Source of the DNA: Thermus thermamylovorans
GTDB taxonomy: Bacteria; Deinococcota; Deinococci; Deinococcales; Thermaceae
Assembly: GCF_004307015.1 (NCBI RefSeq)
Contig: NZ_SIJL01000004.1
Coordinates: forward strand, 1 to 64,000
Reading direction: 5' to 3'
DNA: 64,000 nucleotides
Shown here: in pieces, positions 33,666-42,472 of the stretch
How the letters are laid out: every line of letters starts with the position of its first letter
Position numbering within the stretch: the stretch's first letter is position 1
The notes under the pieces: generated by a model
What the model saw: the letters and a program-made list of their open reading frames with translations, nothing else
Databases searched by the model: none
Told to the model about the DNA's origin: nothing
Program-made: the position numbers and the translations under genes

Positions 33666-33711
33666 TCTATCCCGCTAAAGGCCTAGGCCTCCTGGTGCAA
33701 AAGCCTTAAGA

Positions 33712-33731
33712 CTTTTTGCTTAAAAAGACCT
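33712..33731. promoter_or_regulatory. AT-rich hairpin upstream of the SdrD-like gene
   Basis: CTTTTT (33712-33717) and AAAAAG (33722-33727) are inverted around GCTT in an AT-rich patch (33700-33745). TAGACC at 33731 could be a -10 box, but no well-spaced -35 is seen. The element could be an operator or a weak terminator of the regulator gene. Confidence 0.3.
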
Positions 33732-33794
33732 AGACCAAAAGCCCGTTGCTTGCCTTCGCCCCTGCCCCCATGCTGAGGGTGAAAGGAGGTCTTT

Positions 33795-35198
33795 ATGAGG
33801 TCCACTAGAGCGTTTTGGTTCCTGGCTGGGGCCGCCCTGGCCTTGGTCCTGGCGGCCTGCGGCGGGCAGATGGGCTCCCTGGGAACCGGCGGCTCGAGTC
33901 TGCAGGCAGGCAGCGCCCCCCTCACCGGGGCCATCTACACCACCTTAGGGGACGGCTCCCTGGTGAACGGCAACGTCTACGACGCCAAGGAGGACGTCTA
34001 CCTGAATGGTGGCCCGCCTCCCAACGCCCCCTGCACCGCCGCCGGCCTGCCGGACGGGGAGTACTACTTCCAGGTGACCGACCCCTCGGGGGCTACCCTC
34101 CTCACCACCGACCCCATCGACCACCGCCGGGTGCGGGTCCAGGGCGGGGTCTTCGTGGAGTACACGGGAGCCACCTACGGCGGGACGCGCCTGACAGGCT
34201 CAGGCCGCTGCCCGGGGGCCATCAGCGTACAGCTTTACCCCTACGCCGACACCCCTAACCCCGGGGGGGAGTACAAGGTCTGGGTGACCCCGGTGGCGGA
34301 CTACGCCCCCGGACAGGGCGTCCACGGCTTCCTCCCCGCCCGGAGCAAGACCGACAACTTCAAGGTGCGCATGCGCGGGGAGGAACCCGCGGAGGTGGCC
34401 ATCTGGGGCTACAAGTGGTACGACGCCAACACCAACGGCATGTGGGACCCGGGTGAGCCCGCCATCCCCGGCTGGCGCATCGAGAAGGTGCCCCCCACGC
34501 CCTCCGACGTGACCTACACCTCCGCAAGCGGCCAGTACAGCTTCCTGGTGCCCAGGAACTCCGGAGCCTACACCATCACCGAGGTGCCCCCGCCTCCCGG
34601 CTGGTGGCCCGCGGGCCGCTGGCTCAACACGACCCCCACCTCGGGCACGGTCACGGTGGGCACCGCCGACGTCCACGGCCCCGATTTCGGCAACGTCTGC
34701 CTGGGCGCAGGGGGCGGCAGGACCCTGGGTTTCTGGAGCAACCGCAACGGCCAGAGCGCCATGAACGGCCTGGGGATGAACGCCATCCTGGCGGAGCTTC
34801 GCGACCTGAACCTGGTGCGGGCGGACGGAAACCCCTTTGATCCCTGGAGCTACAGCGAGTTCCGCACCTGGCTCCTCGGGGCCAACGCCACCAACATGGC
34901 CTACATGCTCTCCGCCCAGATGGCGGCCATGTACCTGAACGTGCGGGCGGGGTTTGTGGACGGGAACGCCCTGGTCTATGCCCCAGGCACCACGAGCGCC
35001 AACGCGGCGGGCTTCGCCACGGTGAATGCCCTCCTGGCCGAGGCGAACGCGGAGCTCGCCCTCCACCCCACCGCCTATGACGGCAGCCCCTGGCGCGCCT
35101 ACCAGGAGGCCCTGAAGGACGCCTTCGACTGGGCCAACAACAACCGGACCTTCGTCCAGCCCGGCCCCGAGGCCTGCCCCTTTGACTCCCCCTACTGA
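33795..35198 (+). CDS. Lipoprotein with SdrD-B-like domain
   Basis: A 467-residue predicted surface lipoprotein with lipobox LAAC (C22 lipidated). The middle region, about 195-300, is a Cna-B/SdrD B-type domain: YKWYDANTNGMWDPGEPAIP is the calcium-binding-like signature, and SGAYTITEVPPPPGWWP follows. CLGAGGGRTLGFWSNRNGQ and the alpha-helical segment LLGANATNMAYMLSAQMAAM near residue 365 belong to an unnamed C-terminal module I know from surface proteins of Chloroflexi, Planctomycetes and others. A role in cell-surface structure or adhesion is probable. AAAGGAGG lies five bases before the ATG, and a strong terminator follows. Confidence 0.82.
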   Translation: MRSTRAFWFLAGAALALVLAACGGQMGSLGTGGSSLQAGSAPLTGAIYTTLGDGSLVNGNVYDAKEDVYLNGGPPPNAPCTAAGLPDGEYYFQVTDPSGATLLTTDPIDHRRVRVQGGVFVEYTGATYGGTRLTGSGRCPGAISVQLYPYADTPNPGGEYKVWVTPVADYAPGQGVHGFLPARSKTDNFKVRMRGEEPAEVAIWGYKWYDANTNGMWDPGEPAIPGWRIEKVPPTPSDVTYTSASGQYSFLVPRNSGAYTITEVPPPPGWWPAGRWLNTTPTSGTVTVGTADVHGPDFGNVCLGAGGGRTLGFWSNRNGQSAMNGLGMNAILAELRDLNLVRADGNPFDPWSYSEFRTWLLGANATNMAYMLSAQMAAMYLNVRAGFVDGNALVYAPGTTSANAAGFATVNALLAEANAELALHPTAYDGSPWRAYQEALKDAFDWANNNRTFVQPGPEACPFDSPY

Positions 35199-35215
35199 AG
35201 CCCCTGGCCTCCTAT

Positions 35216-35241
35216 CCCCCGCCCCTTTGGGGCGGGGGTTT
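35216..35241 (+). terminator. Terminator after the SdrD-like lipoprotein
   Basis: CCCCCGCCCC (35216-35225), loop TTT, GGGGCGGGGG (35229-35238), then TTT. The stem is ten base pairs. The -10 box of udgB begins three bases later. Confidence 0.85.
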
Positions 35242-35243
35242 GC

Positions 35244-35249
35244 TACCCT
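35244..35249 (+). promoter_or_regulatory. -10 box of udgB (leaderless)
   Basis: TACCCT, followed by seven bases (TAGGGGC) and the GTG start at 35257. No convincing -35 box, because the terminator stem occupies that region. Confidence 0.45.
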
Positions 35250-35256
35250 TAGGGGC

Positions 35257-35919
35257 GTGGACCTGGTCCGCTTCCGGGAGGAGCTCACCGCCTGCCGCCT
35301 CTGCCCCCGGCTGGTGGCCTGGCGGGAGGAGGTGGGACGAACCAAGCGCCGGGCCTACCGGGACTGGGCGTACTGGGCAAGGCCCGTCCCCGGCTTTGGG
35401 GATCCCCGGGCCCGGCTGGTGCTCTTCGGTCTGGCCCCTGGGGCCCACGGCTCCAACCGCACGGGCCGCCCCTTCACCGGGGACGCCTCCGGGGCCTTCC
35501 TCTACCCCCTTCTTTACGAGGCGGGGCTTTCCAGCAAGCCCACGAGCGAACCCGGGGACGACCTCCGGCTCTTTGGGGTCTACCTCACCGCCGCGGTGCG
35601 CTGCGCCCCGCCGGCCAACAGACCCACCCGGGAGGAGCTCCTGGCCTGCGGGGCCTGGACCCGGGCGGAGCTCGGCCTCCTTCGGGAGGCCCGGGTCTAT
35701 CTGGCCCTGGGAAGGGTAGCCCTCGAGGCCCTCCTGGACCACTTCGGCCTGAAAAAAGGCCCCCACCCCTTCGCCCACGGGGCCCACCACCTCCTCCCCG
35801 ATGGGCGGCACCTCCTCGTCAGCTACCACGTCTCCCGCCAGAACACCCAGACCGGCCGGCTCACCCGGGGGATGTTCCTGGAGGTGCTCCTCCGGGCCAA
35901 GGCCCTCGCCGGGCTCTGA
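35257..35919 (+). CDS. udgB: Uracil-DNA glycosylase family 5 (UdgB)
   Basis: A 220-residue DNA repair glycosylase that removes uracil and some other deaminated bases. The [4Fe-4S] cluster cysteines lie in ELTACRLCPRLVAW near residue 10, in AAVRCAPPAN and in LLACGAWT. Catalytic motif A is GLAPGAHGSNRTGRPFTGD, and the motif B region SYHVSRQNTQTGRLT lies near the end. Both match T. thermophilus UdgB as I remember it. GTG at 35257 is chosen over an ATG-like start at 35182, because the latter lies inside the preceding gene and terminator and would add a non-conserved 25 residues. The 3' end overlaps polX by 59 bases, the largest overlap in the window. Confidence 0.93.
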   Translation: MDLVRFREELTACRLCPRLVAWREEVGRTKRRAYRDWAYWARPVPGFGDPRARLVLFGLAPGAHGSNRTGRPFTGDASGAFLYPLLYEAGLSSKPTSEPGDDLRLFGVYLTAAVRCAPPANRPTREELLACGAWTRAELGLLREARVYLALGRVALEALLDHFGLKKGPHPFAHGAHHLLPDGRHLLVSYHVSRQNTQTGRLTRGMFLEVLLRAKALAGL

Positions 35920-37624
35920 GCCAAGCCAGGAGGTCCTCGTAGGGGAGGAGGTTCAGCACCCTTTCGGGGCCGATCCAGGCCCTTTGCGCCGCGCCCACGG
36001 CCAGCTCCATGAGGCGCAGGTGGTCCACCTGGTGGGCGTCGGTGGAGAGGCTGATCCAAAGCCCCATCCCGTAGGCCAGGCGGGCCAGGTCGTCGGGGAG
36101 GTCCATGCGGTCGTAGTAGCCGTCGATCTCCACCGCCACCCCCTTTTCCTTGGCCTTTTGGAAAACGGCCTCCCAGTCCGCCTCGATGGGGGGCCTGCGG
36201 CCGAGGAGCCGGGCGGTGGGGTGGGCCAGGACGTGGACGAAGGGGTTCTCCAGGGCCTTCAGGATGCGCCGGGTCTGCTCGGCCTTGGAGAGCTTGAACT
36301 GGGAGTGGATGGAGACGAGGACCAGGTCCAGCTCCCTCAGGACCCAGTCCGGGTAGTCCAGGGAGCCGTCGGGCCTTATGTCCACCTCCGCCCCCGCCAG
36401 GAGGTAGGGAGGGCCGTGGGCCTCGTTGAAGCGGCGGATGGCCGCGATGCGCTTCAGGGCCTCTTCCGGGGAAGGCCCCCCCGCCACCCGCACCGCCGGG
36501 GAGTGGTCCGTAACCCCTAGGTACTGGTAGCCCAGGGCCCCCGCCGCCTGCCAGAGCTCCTCGAGGCTATTCTGCCCGTCGGAGTACGTGGAGTGGACCT
36601 GCAAGTCCCCCTTCACCTCGGAAAGCTCAAGAAGCCTGGGAAGACCTCCCTCCAAGGCCGCCTCGATCTCCCCGTGGTCCTCCCGCAAGGGAGGGGGAAT
36701 GAAGGGCAGGCCCAGGGCCTCGTAAACCCCTTCCTCCGTCTCCCCTGCCAGGCGCTTTTCGCCCCTAAAAACCCCGTACTCGGAAAGCTTCAAACCCTTT
36801 TCCTGGGCAAGGCCCCGGAGCCGGATGGAGTGTTCCTTGCTCCCGGTGAGGTACTGGAGCCCGGAGCCCCAACTCTCGGGCGGCACCACCCTCAGGTCCA
36901 CTTGGAGGCCGCTTTTCAAAAACACCGTGGCCCGCTCCTTGCCCTGGGCGTACACCTCCTTCACCTGGGGAAGCTTCACGAACGCCCTCACCACCTCCTC
37001 GCTCCTTTCGCTGGCCACCAGGTAGTCCAGGTCCCCCACCGTGTCCTTATACCGCCGGGCGGACCCGCAAAGCGCCGCCCGCCCTACCCCCGGTAGGTCC
37101 CGGATGGCGGCAAGGAGGTTCCGGGCCAAGGAAAGCACCGCCCCCAAGGGTCTTCGCTTACCCGCCACCTGCACCAGGGCCAGGCCCTCCCGGATGCGCT
37201 CCGCCTTCTTCTGGCCAAAGCCCTTCAGGCGAAGGAGCTCCCCTCTATCCAGGGCTTCCCTTAGTTTTTCCAGGGAGTCAATGCCCAGCTCGTCGTAGAG
37301 CTGCCGGGCGGTCTTGGGCCCCACCCCGGGCACCTCCATCACCGCCAGCACCCCTCGAGGCACCCGGGCGGCCAGCTCCTGGTGCTTGCGGATCCTCCCC
37401 GTGTTCAGGTACTCCAGCACCTTCTCCGCCAGGTCGGGGCCGATACCGGGGAGAGCCAGCAGGGCCTCCTTGCCCTTCTTGGCGATCTCCTCGATGGGCG
37501 CGTCCAGGTCGTAAAGGGTGCGGGCCGCCTGCCCGTAGGCCCGCACCCGGAAGGGGTTGTCCCCCAGGAACTCGCTCATGAGCCCGATCTCCTCCATGAG
37601 GCGGGCCAGCTCCTGGTTCCTCAT
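35861..37624 (-). CDS. polX: Family X DNA polymerase with PHP exonuclease domain
   Basis: A 587-residue gap-filling repair polymerase. The helix-hairpin-helix 8-kDa region carries LPGIGPDLAEKVL near residue 57 and VPGVGPKTARQLYDELG near 97. The nucleotidyltransferase site is GSARRYKDTVGDLDYL, with the third aspartate in QVDLRVV. The C-terminal PHP domain (about 335-575) shows HSTYSDG, VTDHS, GAEVDIR, HPTARLLGRRP and STDAHQ, the metal-binding residues of the 3'-5' exonuclease. ATG follows TACAGT-GGGGGC, a leaderless start. It lies convergent to udgB, so two base-excision repair genes are paired tail to tail. Confidence 0.95.
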   Translation of the reverse strand: MRNQELARLMEEIGLMSEFLGDNPFRVRAYGQAARTLYDLDAPIEEIAKKGKEALLALPGIGPDLAEKVLEYLNTGRIRKHQELAARVPRGVLAVMEVPGVGPKTARQLYDELGIDSLEKLREALDRGELLRLKGFGQKKAERIREGLALVQVAGKRRPLGAVLSLARNLLAAIRDLPGVGRAALCGSARRYKDTVGDLDYLVASERSEEVVRAFVKLPQVKEVYAQGKERATVFLKSGLQVDLRVVPPESWGSGLQYLTGSKEHSIRLRGLAQEKGLKLSEYGVFRGEKRLAGETEEGVYEALGLPFIPPPLREDHGEIEAALEGGLPRLLELSEVKGDLQVHSTYSDGQNSLEELWQAAGALGYQYLGVTDHSPAVRVAGGPSPEEALKRIAAIRRFNEAHGPPYLLAGAEVDIRPDGSLDYPDWVLRELDLVLVSIHSQFKLSKAEQTRRILKALENPFVHVLAHPTARLLGRRPPIEADWEAVFQKAKEKGVAVEIDGYYDRMDLPDDLARLAYGMGLWISLSTDAHQVDHLRLMELAVGAAQRAWIGPERVLNLLPYEDLLAWLRARRGPWPGGAPPGTSPG

Positions 37625-37630
37625 GCCCCC

Positions 37631-37640
37631 ACTGTATACT
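37631..37640. promoter_or_regulatory. Face-to-face overlapping -10 boxes (polX / HARE-HTH gene)
   Basis: Minus strand TACAGT (37636-37631) serves polX; plus strand TATACT (37635-37640) serves the small HTH gene. They share 37635-37636. The whole gap between the two start codons is only 26 bases. The sequence ACTGTAT also occurs at the pccB divergent promoter. Confidence 0.6.
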
Positions 37641-37650
37641 CCAGGCGAGG

Positions 37651-37899
37651 ATGCCCCGCCCGGATCGGTTCCGCAAGGCGGTGGTGCGGCTCCTGAGGGA
37701 GGAGGGCCGTCCCCTCCACTACGCCGAGGTGGGCCGGCGCCTCAAGGAGATGGGGCTTTGGGCGGGGGTGCGGGAGCCGGAGAAGATCGCCAAGATCCGC
37801 CTCGCCGCCTTGGCCCGCTGGCACCTGAGCCCGGTAGTGGCCCTGGGGAAAGGCCTCTACGCCCTCAGGGAAGCAGGCGGTACGAGCCCAGAACCCTGA
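37651..37899 (+). CDS. HARE-HTH-like small protein
   Basis: An 82-residue basic protein. The pattern FRKAVVRLLREEGRPLHYAE, then GLWAGVREPEKIAKIRLAAL, then a short strand ending GKGLYALRE corresponds to a single HARE-HTH winged-helix domain, known from RNA polymerase delta (RpoE), restriction systems and eukaryotic ASXL proteins. As a free-standing domain it could bind DNA or RNA polymerase. It shares a 26-base intergenic region with the repair polymerase polX. ATG lies ten bases after TATACT, with GCGAGG as a weak ribosome site. The 3' end overlaps the convergent dehydrogenase-like gene by 35 bases. Confidence 0.75.
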   Translation: MPRPDRFRKAVVRLLREEGRPLHYAEVGRRLKEMGLWAGVREPEKIAKIRLAALARWHLSPVVALGKGLYALREAGGTSPEP

Positions 37900-38863
37900 G
37901 GTAGTTGGCCCTTTCCAGGGCGGCGGGTTCCGCCACCCTCTGGTAGCTCATGGCCCCCCGCATCTCCCCCACGCTGGCGTACTCCTTCGCCTCCATGAAG
38001 GCCTTGAGCTCCGCTAGGACCCGGCGGAAGTGGTCGGGACCCCGCTCCAGGAGGGCGGAGGTCATCATCGCCACCTGGGCCCCGGCCAAAAGGGCCTTGG
38101 CCGCCTCCTTGCCGGAATGGACCCCTCCCGTGAGGGCCAGCTCCAGGTTCACCCGCCCGTAGAGGAGGGCGACCCAGTGGAGGCGCAACAGGGCCTCGTA
38201 GGGGCGGGAAAGGGTCAGGGTGGGCACCACGGAGAGGGTCTCCAGGTCGAAGTCCGGCTGGTAGAAGCGGTTGAAGAGGACCAGGGCCCGGGCCCCGGTG
38301 CCCTCCACCCCCTTGGCGAAGTGGGCGAAGGCGGTGAAGGCGTGGCCCACCTTCACCGCCACCGGCACCCGCACCGCCTCCACCACCGCGCGGATGGTGT
38401 CCAGGTACATGCCCTCCACCTCCGCCCCGGAAAGGGCGGGGTCGGTGGGGATGTAGTAGAGGTTGAGCTCGATGGCGTCGGCCCCCGCCTCCTCCAGGAG
38501 CCGGGCGTACTCCACCCAGCCCCCCCGGCTCACCCCATTGATGCTGGCGATGATGGGCACGGCCACCCGCTCCTTGGCCCGGGCGAGGAGGTCCAGGTGC
38601 CGCTCCGGGGTGAGGCGGTACTCGTGGGCCTTGGGGAAGTAGGAGAGGGCCTCCGCGTAGCTCTCGTGGCCGTAGTGGAGGTAGTGGTCCAGCATCTCCT
38701 CCTCCAGGGTCACCTGCTCCTCGAAGAGGGAGTGCATGACGATGGCCGCCGCCCCGCCGTCTTCCAGGCGCAGGAACCCGTCCAGCCGCTCCGTGAGGGG
38801 CGAGGCCGAAGCCACCAGAGGGTGCTCCAAGGCCAAGCCCAGGTACGTGGTCCTCAGGTCCAT
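37865..38863 (-). CDS. Dihydroorotate dehydrogenase-like flavoprotein
   Basis: A 332-residue TIM-barrel FMN protein of the DHOD-like family. DLRTTYLGLALEHPLVASAS at the start, PIIASINGVSRGGW near residue 102, AGADAIELNLYYIPTDP near 124, AVKVGHAFTAFAHFAKGVEG near 170 and GGVHSGKEAAKALLAGAQVA near 256 fit the fold. These proteins occur next to pyruvate:ferredoxin oxidoreductase genes in many bacteria, as here (nine bases after nifJ). True pyrimidine synthesis is therefore doubtful, and an electron-transfer role with ferredoxin is more likely. The start is ATG at 38863. Confidence 0.8.
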   Translation of the reverse strand: MDLRTTYLGLALEHPLVASASPLTERLDGFLRLEDGGAAAIVMHSLFEEQVTLEEEMLDHYLHYGHESYAEALSYFPKAHEYRLTPERHLDLLARAKERVAVPIIASINGVSRGGWVEYARLLEEAGADAIELNLYYIPTDPALSGAEVEGMYLDTIRAVVEAVRVPVAVKVGHAFTAFAHFAKGVEGTGARALVLFNRFYQPDFDLETLSVVPTLTLSRPYEALLRLHWVALLYGRVNLELALTGGVHSGKEAAKALLAGAQVAMMTSALLERGPDHFRRVLAELKAFMEAKEYASVGEMRGAMSYQRVAEPAALERANYLRVLGSYRLLP

Positions 38864-38872
38864 ACTCCCTCC

Positions 38873-41800
38873 TCAGCCCGCCAGGGCCTCCTTGGCCGCC
38901 ATGCGGGAAAGCCTCTCCCACCTGGCCCGCACCGCCTCCTCCGCCCTCCGCAGGAAGGCCTCCGCCTCCTCGGGGTGGGTCTGGAGGAGAAGGCGGTAGC
39001 GGTTCTCCGCGTAGAGGTACTCCTTCAGGGGCAGGGTCGGGGGCTTGGAGTCCAGGAAAAGGCCCTGGCCCGGGAGGTAGCGGAAGAGGGGCCAGTAGCC
39101 GGTGCGCTCCGCCAGCCTCTGGTGGTCCAGGCCCCTGGCCATGTCGATGCCGTGGGCGATGCAGTGGCTGTAGGCGATGAGGAGGGCAGGGCCCCTATGG
39201 GCCTCGGCCTCGAGGAAGGCCCGCAGGGTGTGGGCGTCGTTGGCCCCCATGGCGATCTGGGCCACGTACACGTGCCCGTAGCTCATGGCCATGAAGGCCA
39301 GGTCCTTCTTGGGCGTGGGCTTGCCCGCCATGGCGAACTTGGCCACCGCCCCGAGCCCCGTGGCCTTGGAAGCCTGGCCGCCGGTGTTGGAGTAGACCTC
39401 GGTGTCCAGGACCAGGACCTTCACGTTGGCCCCGCTGGCCAGGACGTGGTCCAGGCCCCCGTAGCCGATGTCGTAGGCCCAGCCGTCCCCGCCCACGATC
39501 CAGACCGAGTGGGGGATGAGGGCGTCCGCCACCGCCAGGAGGTCCCTGGCCCTGGGATCCGCCAGGTCCTTGAGCTTTTCCCTCAGGAGGGCCACGTCCT
39601 TGCGCCGCACCTCCACCCCCTCGGGCCCCACGGGCTCGAGGAGCCTCCCCAGAAGCCCATCCCCCAGGGCCTCCCGGAACTCGGGCAAAAGCCTCCTGGC
39701 GTACTCCGCCTTCTTGTCCAGGGCCAGGCGCATCCCCAGGCCGAACTCGGCGTTGTCCTCGAAGAGGGAGTTGGCCCAGGCGGGGCCCCGGCCCTCCCGG
39801 TTCCTGCTCCAGGGGGTGGTGGGCAGGTTCCCCCCGTAGATGGAGCTGCACCCGGTGGCGTTGGCCACGATGAGGCGGTCGCCGAAGAGCTGGGAGAGGA
39901 GCCTGAGGTAAGGGGTTTCCCCGCAGCCCGCGCAGGCCCCCGGGAACTCGAAGAGGGGCTCCAGGAGCTGGACGTCCTTCACCGCATGTAGCTTCAGGCC
40001 CGCCCTGGGCGTTTCCGGCAGGGAGAGGAAGAAGTCCCAGTGGCGGCCCATGGCCTCCCGGACCTCGAGGCGGGGGGCCAGGTTCAGCGCCTTGCGGCTG
40101 GGGTTCCGCTTGTCCTTGGCCGGGCAGGCCTCCACGCAGAGGGAGCACCCCGTGCAGTCCTCCGGGCTGATGGCCAGGGTAAACTCCCCGGAAAGCTCCT
40201 TCCACATGGCCTTGCGGTGGGGGAAGCCCTCCGGAGCCCCCGCCAGGGCCTCCTCGGGCACCACCTTGGCCCGGATCACCGCATGGGGGCAGACCAGGAC
40301 GCACTTGCCGCACTGCACGCACACCTGGGGGTCCCAGGTGGGCACGAACTCCGCGATGCCCCGCTTCTCGTACCTGGCCGTCCCCGTGGGGTAGGTTCCA
40401 TCCGGGGGAAAGGCGGAAACCGGGAGGGCGTCCCCCAGGCCCAGGGCGATGGGCCCCAGCACCTCCCGCACAAAGGCGGGGGGATGGTCCACCATGGGGG
40501 GCACCAGCTCCCCTTCCGAGCTGACCCTCCCGGGGATGGGCAGGGGTTCCACCCTTTGGAAGCCCAGCTCCACCGCCTGGAAGTTCCTTTCCAGCACCGA
40601 CCGCCCCCGCTTGCCGTAGCTCTTCTCGATGCCCTTCTTGACGCGGGCCTTGGCCTCCTCCTCAGGCAAAACCCCGGAGAGCTTGAAGAAGGCCGCCTGC
40701 ATGATGGTGTTGATGCGCCCGGGAAGCCCCACCTGGCGGGCCAGCCCGTAGGCGTTCACCACGTAGACCTTGAGCCCCTTCCTGAGAATCTCCTCCTGCA
40801 CGGGCCTTGGCAGGCGGTCCCAGACCTCCTCCTTGGGGTAGGGGCTGTTGAGGAGGACCGTGGCCCCCTCCTCCGCCACCCCCAGCATGGGGAGGCGCTC
40901 CAGGAAGCCCCACTGGTGGATGCCCACGAAGTTGGCCCGCCGGATGAGGTAGGGCTTCTGGAGGGGGTTGGGACCAAAGCGCAGGTGGCTCACCGTGCGG
41001 GAGCCCGACTTCTTGGAGTCGTAGACGAAGTAGCCCTGGGCGTAAAGCGGGGTTTCCTCGCCGATGATCTTGATGGTGTTCTTGTTGGCGCTCACGGTGC
41101 CGTCCGCCCCCAGGGCGAAGAAGACCGCCCGCACCGAGGCCGGGTCCTCAAAGTCCACCTCCGGGTAGGGGAGGCTCGTGCCCGTGACGTCGTCCAGGAT
41201 GCCCACGGTGAAGCCGTGGCGGGGCCGGTCCTTCTTAAGCTCCTCGTAGACCCCCAGGGCCATGGCCGGGGTGAACTCCTTGGAGGAAAGCCCGTAGCGC
41301 CCGCCCACCAGAACGGGCACCTCCCCGCCCCGGAGGGCGAAGGCCGCCGCCACCTCCTGGAAGAGGGGCTCCCCCACCGCCCCCGGTTCCTTGCCCCGGT
41401 CCAGAACCGCCACCCTGCGGACCGTCTTGGGAATGGCGGCGAGGAAACCCTCCACGTGGAAGGGCCGGTAGAGCCTCACCCGCACCATCCCCACCCGCTC
41501 GCCCCGCCGGAGGAGGTGCTCCACCGCCTCCGCCACCGCCCAGGAGGCCGAGCCCATGACCACCACCACCCGCTCCGCCTCCGGGTGGCCGAGGTACTCG
41601 TAGGGGAGGTAGCGCCGCCCCGTGATCCCCGCAAAGCGGGCCATGGTTTCCGCCACCACCTGGGGCAGGCGGAGGTAGTGGGGGTTGATGGCCTCCCGGT
41701 TTTGGAAGTAGTGGTCGGGGTTTTGCGCCGTGCCCCGGACCACGGGGGCCTCGGGGGTGAGGGCCCGCCGGCGGAAGGCCTCCAGGGCCCCAAAGGGAAA

Positions 41801-42376
41801 GAGGGCCTTTAGCTCCCGGTCGGCAAGGGGGGTGATCTTCTGCACCTCGTGGGAGGTGCGGAACCCGTCCATGGCGTGGAGAATGGGGAGGCTGGCCTGC
41901 AAGGCGGCGGCGTGGGCGACGGCCGCCAGGTCCTGGGCCGCCTGCACGGAGTCCGAAACCAGGATGCCCCACCCCGTGGGCCTCACCGCGTAGAGATCCT
42001 GGTGGTCCCCGAAGATGGAAAGCGCGTGGGTGGCCAGGGCCCGGGCGGCCACGTGGATCACCCCCGGCAGGGCCTGGCCGGCGATCTTGTACATGTCGGG
42101 GATCATGAGGAGAAGGCCTTGGCTCGCGGTGAAGGTGGTGGCCAGAACGCCTTCCTGGAGGGCCCCGTGCAGGGCCCCCGCCGCTCCCCCCTCGGACTGC
42201 ATCTCCACCACCTTGGGCACCAGTCCGAAGAGGTTGGGCTCCCCCCTGGCCGCCCACTCGTCGGCCAGTTCCGCCATGGGGCTACTGGGGGTTATGGGGT
42301 AGATGGCGACCACCTCGGAGAGGCGGTAGGCCACCCGGGCCACCGCCTCGTTGCCGTCCACGGTGATGGGACGCAT
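38873..42376 (-). CDS. nifJ: Pyruvate:ferredoxin (flavodoxin) oxidoreductase
   Basis: A single-chain PFOR of 1167 residues that converts pyruvate and CoA to acetyl-CoA, CO2 and reduced ferredoxin. The N-terminal TPP/pyrimidine domain starts MRPITVDGNEAVARVAYRLS with YPITPSSPMAE. Two [4Fe-4S] ferredoxin motifs are CVQCGKCVLVCPHA and CTGCSLCVEACPAK near residues 690 and 745. The C-terminal TPP domain has ACAGCGETPYLRLLS, ATGCSSIYGG and VGGDGWAYDIGYGGLDHVL. ATG at 42376 follows GGTGGAG; a longer frame up to 42478 lacks homology and is rejected. A weak TATGGT (42400-42395) may be the -10 box. The enzyme is oxygen-sensitive in most organisms, which hints at micro-oxic or anaerobic growth. Confidence 0.95.
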   Translation of the reverse strand: MRPITVDGNEAVARVAYRLSEVVAIYPITPSSPMAELADEWAARGEPNLFGLVPKVVEMQSEGGAAGALHGALQEGVLATTFTASQGLLLMIPDMYKIAGQALPGVIHVAARALATHALSIFGDHQDLYAVRPTGWGILVSDSVQAAQDLAAVAHAAALQASLPILHAMDGFRTSHEVQKITPLADRELKALFPFGALEAFRRRALTPEAPVVRGTAQNPDHYFQNREAINPHYLRLPQVVAETMARFAGITGRRYLPYEYLGHPEAERVVVVMGSASWAVAEAVEHLLRRGERVGMVRVRLYRPFHVEGFLAAIPKTVRRVAVLDRGKEPGAVGEPLFQEVAAAFALRGGEVPVLVGGRYGLSSKEFTPAMALGVYEELKKDRPRHGFTVGILDDVTGTSLPYPEVDFEDPASVRAVFFALGADGTVSANKNTIKIIGEETPLYAQGYFVYDSKKSGSRTVSHLRFGPNPLQKPYLIRRANFVGIHQWGFLERLPMLGVAEEGATVLLNSPYPKEEVWDRLPRPVQEEILRKGLKVYVVNAYGLARQVGLPGRINTIMQAAFFKLSGVLPEEEAKARVKKGIEKSYGKRGRSVLERNFQAVELGFQRVEPLPIPGRVSSEGELVPPMVDHPPAFVREVLGPIALGLGDALPVSAFPPDGTYPTGTARYEKRGIAEFVPTWDPQVCVQCGKCVLVCPHAVIRAKVVPEEALAGAPEGFPHRKAMWKELSGEFTLAISPEDCTGCSLCVEACPAKDKRNPSRKALNLAPRLEVREAMGRHWDFFLSLPETPRAGLKLHAVKDVQLLEPLFEFPGACAGCGETPYLRLLSQLFGDRLIVANATGCSSIYGGNLPTTPWSRNREGRGPAWANSLFEDNAEFGLGMRLALDKKAEYARRLLPEFREALGDGLLGRLLEPVGPEGVEVRRKDVALLREKLKDLADPRARDLLAVADALIPHSVWIVGGDGWAYDIGYGGLDHVLASGANVKVLVLDTEVYSNTGGQASKATGLGAVAKFAMAGKPTPKKDLAFMAMSYGHVYVAQIAMGANDAHTLRAFLEAEAHRGPALLIAYSHCIAHGIDMARGLDHQRLAERTGYWPLFRYLPGQGLFLDSKPPTLPLKEYLYAENRYRLLLQTHPEEAEAFLRRAEEAVRARWERLSRMAAKEALAG

Positions 42377-42472
42377 AGGCTCCACCTCTTCCCCACCATA
42401 GACCGGGGAGGCGGTGAGGAATGTCCCTGCCCCGTCCCCTCCCCGGGAAGCCCCGAGGGCCCTAGGGACCCT

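Noticed and set aside
37865-38863. Assignment as biosynthetic dihydroorotate dehydrogenase pyrD
   Set aside because: Operon position after nifJ and the absence of other pyrimidine genes favour the DHOD-like family without proven pyrimidine function.
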